This document shows, in pieces, positions 56,748 through 64,000 of a stretch of 64,000 nucleotides of DNA; positions within the stretch are counted from its first letter, which is position 1, and every line of letters begins with the position of its first letter. The notes beneath the pieces were generated by a model. That model ran no database searches. It had not been told where the DNA came from and saw nothing but the letters and a program-made list of their open reading frames with translations. This DNA comes from Syncephalastrum monosporum B8922 (lineage: Eukaryota; Mucoromycota; Mucoromycetes; Mucorales; Syncephalastraceae), in assembly GCA_000697355.1 (NCBI GenBank), contig JNEN01000861.1, positions 62,001-126,000 on the forward strand. The letters are read 5' to 3'. Position numbers and translations under genes: made by a program.

Positions 56748-57345
56748 TACTATTATGCTCCTGTATACTTCCCTCCTCTGCTTTGTGACAAGACAATCAG
56801 CTCCATGCCTCCCATCGTTCTTTCTGCTACTTCCCTGTTCTCGTTTTAATTATTCTACAGCTTACTACTTATTTACAGACACTTTAAATACCATGATATT
56901 CTTTTCAGGATAAACATTCTCATTTTGTTGATACGCACGTGTGGTTCGGAAAATTGGGCATATCAGCAAGCAGTGCAAGCATTTAATCATATGTGCAGCC
57001 ATAAAGAAGTCTGGCCCGCATGTACATATAGGAGCTAGCATATGTATGTAGCTCACATAACTTTGACAAGTTATTCTCAGTAAATATGGGTTGTGGTTTC
57101 TCTTTCCCTTTTGTTCTATTAGCAATCCACGGGGCGCTTAGAAGCGTACGACTTTGTCTTGAACATTACTATTGATTGGGAACAATGCAAGCACTCCTTT
57201 AGCCAGTATACCGATACAAGTACTCCACCGGCCTATAGAATCCGTAGAAGGAGCAACGAAATAATGCATAAGTGACCGAGCGAGCGGGGAATTTAGGGCT
57301 TTAGATAGCTTTGTGCTTTTTGAGCGTAAGTTAGGTAGTCTTTCA
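56748..57345. other. Intergenic before IML1, with an orphan exon-like frame
   Basis: 3' flank of the J-domain gene and 5' flank of IML1. The exon-like frame 57123-57272 is listed separately; otherwise no feature seen. Confidence 0.45.
57123..57272 (+). other. Orphan exon-like open segment, 49 codons
   Basis: Directly after a good acceptor (TTCTATTAG) a frame reads STGRLEAYDFVLNITIDWEQ and goes on to PPAYRIRRRSNEIMHK before TGA. The composition is clearly protein-like. It is not in phase with IML1 by any donor I can see (AA/GTGACC near its end is possible), and IML1 relatives do not obviously carry it. It could be a missed first exon of IML1, an exon of a lost gene, or a gene relic. Confidence 0.4.
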
Positions 57346-60300
57346 ATGCCACCGATCGCACCGACGGGGCCATTGTTGTCTACGAAACCAACCGTGCTAT
57401 GGTTCCACGAACATGGCTCGGTCTTCAGTCATGACGCGGTAATCAATCCCGAGTATTTCCCTTCTGTGCGCGACGGTCAGCTTCTCCGTCTCCATTTCCC
57501 TCGTCCTGCAGCTGTGCCCGAGCTCATTGTCAAGGCTGCTCTCGTCGATCGCGAGACACTTGCTCGTCAGCAGCACTTACAGGTTAACATGTCACTGCGT
57601 TCCTTCACAGAGAAGTCTAAAACTCAACTCGACAAGTAGATCTCGGTCTCCAAGGACATTGCAGAAAAATTTGGGCTTCGCTATCGGTCCGAAGTCTTTG
57701 TCGAGCCGGTAACTTGTTCTCTCCATGTCTCTGTTTCGGCCCGTGCTATGTATTTACAGTACGCATTCAATGGGATAGGTGGAACCTGCCGTGGCAGCTG
57801 TAGATCATGTCGAGCTGTTCTTCAAAGAGCAATACCTGGGCCGCAGTGACATGTGGCGTGTTCAACAGAGTCTCCGCGGCGCCTGCGTCTACGTCGATAA
57901 GAAGATCCTCTTTGCCGGTGTCATCAAGGCCACTGTCAAGCGACTTTTCTCCAAAGATAGAGAGGTAAACAACAATGTATGTTTCCCACTTTGCCTGACC
58001 TTGTTGTTTTGTCCCTTTGAGATAGGTCATTTCGGGTTACATAAACGATACGACACGCATGATCTTCCGTTCCGGGTCAGCCAAATACTTTCTCTTCATC
58101 CAAATGTCTCGCGAGATGTGGGAGTTTGATGAAGACGGCGAACTCTATTTCGAAAAGGTTGTCAACAATTTCTTACCGCAGCTATTCAATAAGTGGAAAG
58201 AGGAAGGCACCAACCATGTGGTTTCCATTGTGCTGTTTACGCGCATCTTTTACGACTCAGCTGTGGATGACATGGTATGCAAGTCCGAGCAGGGAGAGTA
58301 CTACAAGGACTTTTACAAGGTCCTCGCCGACTGGGAGACCACCGACGATTGGATGTCCATCATTGGCCCTCTCAAGGAGGAGCAGCTCAAGTTCCAGCAG
58401 ACCATTTTGACGCGTGTCAAAGACGGTCGCACCGCGATTTGCGGCCGCATCTCCATGGCCTACGATGGCAACGTCCTCGAGGCCGTCAATCTTGCCCTGA
58501 ATCCGTTTGATAACCATTTTGTGGACCGTGATCTGATGCGTACCGGTTTATCCATCATCCTCATCACGCCTGGCGCGGGCAAGTTTACTGTGAATAAGAA
58601 GCTCCTCCGTCTTACGAACGAGCGCATGACCGATAACGGCATTGCCATGGATTTGGTCTGTCTCTCGCCTCAACCGCTGCACATCACCCCTCTGTTTGAT
58701 TACATGTCCTCGCCTCCACCTCAAGAGGTCCAGGAGCATCTCGTAATGCGACACCGCAACTCACCTGACAATACCAATGCCAAAACCAACGCTGGCGTAC
58801 CCATCAAGATGATGTCGCTCGAGTCCTGGGACCCTCTTTATCAGGATGACAACGTCGCTAACAACCACCTCTACTACGCCATCCCACATTGGATTGATTG
58901 CAGCTTTTACCACCATGAAACGGGCCGTTTCTTGAAGCAAGGCAAGTTTCGCACCCGGTGCAAAATGTATGAACTCCAAATGATGGGTATCATGGAGCAC
59001 GACCTAGCGAGCATCTCGATTCCCTTTTTAAATCAACGGTCGAACACGTTGCGCCAAAAACGGAGCAGCAGTAGTCTCAACAAGCTGACGTCGCGCTCAC
59101 CGGACGTCGTCTACGGCAGCAATGGGGAGACCTATCTCTCCAAATCGGCCAACTTTTCAAACAAACGCCAGTCGTTCCTTGGCGAGGCCCTGCGTTGGCA
59201 GACTCCGATCGATTATGCCGAGTATGACAGTTCTCTGTTCAAAGACACGGATGAGCCACGTTTCGCGCGACGCGCACCTGCCACCACCACCACCACCCCA
59301 ACGCCCTCCAAGGTCTCATCAGCGACTAAGCCAAAGACGTCGTTTGACGGTCCGGCAGACCGGTCGGAAAGCTCACAGGAACTGCGCTCGTTCAAGCCAA
59401 ACACGGTAAAACTAAATATACTGATAATTCGGATATGCTGGGTTCGGGCATTCACCTTGGTATATTTTTCTATTAGCAAACATGGCACCACGGGGATCAG
59501 CGGCGCGTCATGTCTATCTTATCCCAGTCGCAGCAAGCAGGTGGCCTGGGAAAAATCACGTTTGACAGTCATGTCCGGAAAGATGACCATATCCCGCGTG
59601 CGAGCGACATCTTTAGAGGCTCACCTCCGGCGCTCGGGGAAGGCATGCGGATCCGACCCTCGCGACGCGGCACGATGAACAGTAACGACGTCAAGCTGGC
59701 GTCTCAGGCAGCTACGACGACGTTGGCCACGGGAGGCGAAGGCGAAGACGACGAGTCCATGGTGGTAAGCTCAAGTACGGTCGACCCGGTGCCGATCAAC
59801 AACAAAGGTACACGCACGGCGGAGGGTCGCTCCAAAAATCCATCGCCGCGGCAGACAGCCGTTTCTGGCAGCTTGCCGTCGATGCACAAGCACTCGGGTA
59901 ACAGTGATCTGATCCGCACGAGCCTAAATCGGTCGTCGCCCTCGCACGGTTGGAGTACCCGCAACAGCGCCGCACGCAACGCACTCATCAACCCGTGCAA
60001 CCCGGCCGACCAGACACTGGTGTTCACGTCGCATCTGCGGCGCTGGCTCCACGCCCTGCCACGGTTTGATCTCGGCGACGTGCTTGTTCACTGGCGGTCG
60101 CTGACCACGCCAGCGTGTCTGCCTCTCACCACAGACTACTTCCCATCAAACGAGGAGCTCAAGATGTTCTATAATCACTACATGTACACAGTGTCTGCCA
60201 GCGAAGATGTCAACTTGTACCAGGCTGGGGACAGGTCGTTATCGGAGCACAAGAAGACAGCCAATCTACTGATGGAGATGATCAGCCAGCGGCTTGCTCA

Positions 60301-62509
60301 GGGTTTCCAGATCATCGTCGATAACACCGGCAGCTCAGGCTATCAAAAGCCTGTGACCAAGGCGTTCAACAGTAACACAAGCAACAGCGGTGAGGTCCTG
60401 GCCAATGCGGCTAGTAGTGGCCCGTCACAAGATGCCCTGTCAAGACAGCCGGCCGGGACGGCTGCGGCGCCTGTCGCAGGTGCAGCGGGCACCACGGTGG
60501 GATCAGGAGGTGGTAACGTAGGCGGCTCAAGTCTGGACGAGAACGGCACGATGGACGAGAAACTCAAATGGAAACATATGGTATGGTGGCTCTCCATGGG
60601 CCACCAAGTGCACCAACTGACATTTGACTCGTCCGGGCAGAATGTCGAGGTGCGGCGCTATGTACGCATCATTAACTTTGACACCAAAAAAATCCCATAC
60701 AAGTGTGAAATCTGGCCCAAGAACGTGTCATCCTATCGGACCAAGACTATCTCCTTCAACTACCCTGGTCTGTTGTATGCATGGAACTACCTTGACCATC
60801 TCGTCGCAGGCTACCAAGAAGACCTGACCGACAATCTGCGTTTCTGGCGCGCACGTTTTATCGTGATTCCACGCGAGACGTTGCCTTCTAACATATCTCT
60901 CAGTGCACCCTCGGACGACCCGCTCGATGAAGAAGAGAAACGCCTTGCACTGTTTGATACATGGTTGCAAAATCTGCGCAAAGCACGCTGGTTGACGCCT
61001 CAAGAACGCGAAGAGATGCAGAAACGACGCCGCAAGGAGCTGGCCATGACCGATTTTGGGCTCAAAATTACCACCATGGACCCATCTGCCTATGTAACGA
61101 CGGAGCTGACCCAGATGGCTTCCACAGGTGAATCCGTCTATAACAGCAGCAACAGCCTGCTCTCCTCTATCGGCAGCCTCGGCCAACCCTTGGGCCTCTC
61201 CAAGGAGAGCAAATCCAAGGATATCGCTCTTGCTATGCGGGATAGCAAGGCAGGCGTCAAATTCATGGACCGGCGGTGGCATTTCAAGATATTCAGAAAC
61301 GCCTTCATTGGCAGCGAATTTGTCGACTGGCTCATAAGCCAGTTCGACGATATCACGACTCGCGAGGAAGCAGCTGCCTTTGGTCAGTCACTGATGGACC
61401 GCAAAGCGCCTTTGTTTGTCTCCTCCACCCGCCGACACGGCTTTCTGGATGGCCACTACTTTTATCAGCTCAGCGGCGAGTTCACGCCTCAGCAACCCAA
61501 GGCATGGTTTGGCATCCAGAACTCAAGCACGACCAGCCATAGCGGCTCGAACGCCAACAGCCCCAACCCGGTCGCGCAGAAAAAGATGCACTTTGATATG
61601 GTGCGCTCAGTCATCATTGATGTCGATCCTTACAAGAAGAGCGACCGTCGCGAGACGGCTATCTTACACTACGACACGCTCCACAATGCCAACAACTGCT
61701 ACCACTTTCAGCTCAATTGGTTGGGCTGCACTGCGCAGCTGGTTCAGGAACTCGTGCAGAGCTGGAGCCAAAAAGCTGAACGATGTGGCCTCCTTGTTGT
61801 CGAAGGCTCAGTCGATCAGGCGTACGACGACTCGGAAAACAATAACCCCTTCCAGTGCCCAGTGCCGATCACGCTTGCCGTGCCGCCCCCGCCCCTGGAT
61901 ATCCAGCTCAAAGACGAGAGCATTCCTGACAATGTGTTTGAAGTGGCGCTTGTGCGCCATCTCGGCTTTGTCCTCGACGTCGAGGGCGACAGCCGATTCG
62001 CCAAAGCCAAACAAGAGGGCGTCCATCTGCACTACTCGTGTATCCGTGAGCCGTACAAATACGATCAGTATATCCACCGCTCCGGTGTCGCCTTTGTCCA
62101 GATCCGACCCGACCACCAGGGCTTCTACTGGGTCAACAATCGACTCTACACCAACCATACCCCAGCCCTTGTCGCAAGTCGCCGCAAGGAGTCCAGCTCG
62201 CTGATGCACCCTGAATTGTTACGCCAAAATTTTGCAGCGTTTTGCCAGAATGAGGAGAAACTTGCCCAGTTCTGGGAGTCTACAAAGCAGAGCTTCGCCG
62301 ATCACCACGGGTGGCTGTTTGAGAATGCGCCCGTCGTCGAACCCGACACCTCCCAGACTAATACCACTGCCAGCTTCTCTGATAATGGCACGACCCCATC
62401 CGCCTCTACAATTACAACACCCCAGCAGACGTCACTGCAAGACAGTGGCTCTATAGGGACCACCACACTCTCTTCGTCCAGCACGACAGATCAAGCGTCA
62501 AAGCAGTAA
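57346..62509 (+). CDS. IML1: IML1/DEPDC5, GATOR1/SEACIT subunit
   Basis: GAP-complex subunit that switches off TORC1 on the vacuole/lysosome when amino acids are short. Exons 57346-57582, 57640-57708, 57779-57964, 58026-59405 and 59477-62509 give 1634 residues. N-terminal part TVLWFHEHGSVFS to DIAEKFGLRYRSEVFVEP; IML1 core VELFFKEQYLGRSDMWR, ACVYVDKKILFAGVIKA, SGSAKYFLFIQMSREMWEFD, NHVVSIVLFTRIFYD, VNLALNPFDNHFVDRDLMRTG; long Ser/Thr-rich inserts; LVFTSHLRRWLHALPRFD; a DEP domain near 1218-1292 (HFKIFRNAFIGSEFVDWL ... GFLDGHYFYQL); and a C-terminal domain with SDRRETAILHYDTLHNANNC. The first intron contains an in-frame readable stretch before TAG. An upstream exon may exist. No catalytic Arg is claimed; GAP activity lies in Npr2-type partners. 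Confidence 0.94.
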
Positions 62510-63069
62510 TCCTAAACATTTGTATTCTCTTTCGCTCCGCTCCCGCGACTTCCCAGTCAATTTTTGTATTTTTCTTTTGTTTTTGTTTTGTTCCCCTATT
62601 GGATATTTATGTTATAACGACACTATCATTTATACGCAAAGTAAGAGCAGAAAAGTTGTTGAAATGCCTTGGATTACTTTAGTACCCATGTGTAGTAAGA
62701 GATTTTGAGAGAATCTGTGTCTTGAGCATGTACTATAGATAGTTAGCAGCTAGGTTGCAGCACAATTATCCCGCTCGGTAAACCGTTTAGGCCGCAATTT
62801 CCCTTCAGGGTTCGCTGCACGACCCATTTGTGTTGTATGTGTATTACCGCACACAGCGCATGCAATTTAGGAAAATAGACGGTACATTTACCGTCCCTCG
62901 GATAGTACGAAACACATCCACAAAAGGAGACTCGCACACACACACACAAAGAAAGGAGACGGCGGTATTACAGTGCAGAGAGTGATAATCAATGGTGAAT
63001 TTTGCATTATGGATAAACAGGGAGAATTTACAAGACGATCTATGCGAGAGACTAGCAATGCTGGACCAT
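62510..63069. other. Intergenic between convergent IML1 and citrate synthase
   Basis: Shared 3' flanks, A/T-rich, with a short CA run at 62935-62947. No gene seen. Confidence 0.5.
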
Positions 63070-63236
63070 TTAGTTGGCACCGAACATCTTCTTGAGGTAG
63101 GCGGTGCTGTACGACTTCGGGCGCTCGAGGGGCATACCAAGGGCACGGTCCCACTAAAGAAAAAGACGGTTAAACGCGCTGTGCGTAGATAAAATTTCTC
63201 TACAAAACTTACGATGAGCTGCGAGGTGACACCGAG

Positions 63237-63267
<31 letters not shown>

Positions 63268-63953
63268 TAGTCCTGCTCGGTGAGGCCATAGTACTGAAGG
63301 AGGACGCCGGAGTGGGCATCGACGTTGGGCCAGGGGTTCTTGGTCTTACCGTGCTCAGTAAGAACACCGGGCTGAAAAAAGAGGAAAAAAAAAATAGGTG
63401 TAGGTTAGAGACTCCGAACCCACGCAATAACCTAGCAATGAAGTAACACTTACGATGATGTGGTAAAGCTTGGAGACGAGGTTGAAGAGAGGGTCATCGG
63501 GCAAGTGCTTGAGGGCGAACTCGCGCTGGGCGGTGTAGCGGGGATCAGTCTTGCGGAGGACGGCGTGACCGAAGCCGGGCACGACCTGGCCACCGTTAAG
63601 GGTGTCCCAGAGGTACTTCTTGATCTGCTCCTCAGAGGCATCGATACCGATGGTCTCCTTGAGCTTCAGGGTCCAGCGGAGGACTTCCTGGTTGGCAAGA
63701 CCGTGGAGGGGACCAGCCAGACCGTTCAGACCGGCGGCGAAGGAGAGGTAGGGGTCAGAGAGAGCGGAGCCGACCAAGTGGGTGCTGAATTAAAAAAAAA
63801 AATAAGATTGATAAGTACGAAATGGAAGTTTAGAAATCCGCACGTGGCTTCCCAAAGTAAAACATTCGGCTCCCCCGTTCGGCCTTCCCGTGACCGTGTC
63901 TCCGTTTCCCAACAAAATAAAATCCCGTGAAGATGACTTACGTGTGGGCGGAG

Positions 63954-63987
<34 letters not shown>

Positions 63988-64000
63988 GGTAGAGACGCAT
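63070..64000 (-). CDS. CIT1: Mitochondrial citrate synthase (5' part beyond window)
   Basis: Condenses acetyl-CoA and oxaloacetate in the first TCA step. Exons on the minus strand: 64000-63942 (continues off the right edge), 63784-63454, 63371-63213 and 63153-63070; 211 codons including the stop. Catalytic residues are present: His in [15 protein letters not shown], His in [14 protein letters not shown] and Asp in [30 protein letters not shown] substrate loop reads [18 protein letters not shown]. The C-terminus [17 protein letters not shown] has no peroxisomal SKL-type signal, so the mitochondrial form is favoured. The ATG at 64000 is an internal Met, not the start. Two of the three introns are A/T-rich with good GTAAGT donors. 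Confidence 0.96.

Noticed and set aside
1..64000. A metabolic or mitochondrial gene cluster
   Set aside because: Many genes act in mitochondria, but they lie on both strands among unrelated genes, with no pathway-specific grouping.
1..64000. CRISPR arrays, insertion sequences, prophage or intact transposase genes
   Set aside because: No regularly spaced repeats and no integrase, transposase or reverse transcriptase motifs in any frame I examined.

Overview
This window is nuclear DNA of a filamentous or early-diverging fungus, most likely Mucoromycota (Mucorales-like). The reasons are densely packed genes with short spliceosomal introns (mostly 47-110 nt, GT(A/G)AGT-type donors), TATA/CCAAT-type promoter elements, fungal families (SUR7/PalI, Pho80-type cyclin, HAL4/SAT4-type kinase, Swi3/Rsc8, BSD protein) and an Argonaute with a complete catalytic set. 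The species cannot be fixed from the sequence alone. There is no operon structure, phage, plasmid or CRISPR array.

Layout, left to right: 2-oxoglutarate dehydrogenase E1 (C-terminus off the left edge) diverges from a copper chaperone for SOD (1-4102). A 3-kb gene-poor stretch with a tandem repeat follows (4103-7149). Next come a C2H2 transcription factor, a Swi3/Rsc8 remodeller subunit, Iba57 diverging from mitochondrial ribosomal protein bL17, a CCCH/methyltransferase fusion, ATPase inhibitor IF1, a TDG/MUG-type DNA glycosylase and epsilon-COP (7150-19128). The region 19129-27188 is poorer: an unrecognised minus-strand gene, a candidate structured ncRNA, a Trf4/PAPD5-type poly(A) polymerase and a decayed NIC96/NUP93 nucleoporin copy. 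From 27189 to 41371 lie a PPR protein, an unknown short protein, a SUR7-family protein, an NDUFA4/B12D-like protein, a Pho80-type cyclin, an unknown membrane-anchored protein, ETF-ubiquinone oxidoreductase and a BSD protein. After another sparse stretch come a seven-TM receptor, a HAL4-type kinase, Argonaute, a small basic protein diverging from eEF1B, a J-domain protein and IML1/DEPDC5 (44316-62509). Mitochondrial citrate synthase runs off the right edge.

Functionally, an unusual share of the genes serve mitochondria (OGDH, citrate synthase, ETF-QO, IF1, Iba57, bL17, NDUFA4-like, PPR). They are scattered on both strands between unrelated genes, so I read this as ordinary fungal gene mixing and not a cluster. 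Nutrient-signalling genes (IML1, HAL4-type kinase, Pho80-type cyclin) are likewise dispersed.

The most notable things I found are: a group of GC-AG introns, two of them in one glycosylase gene and both a multiple of three with no stop; a GC-rich, hairpin-dense candidate RNA gene at about 21140-21413 with its own TATA box and a terminal T run; and a broken NIC96 copy. Exon borders were set by eye from splice consensus, reading phase and family conservation; transcripts would settle them.
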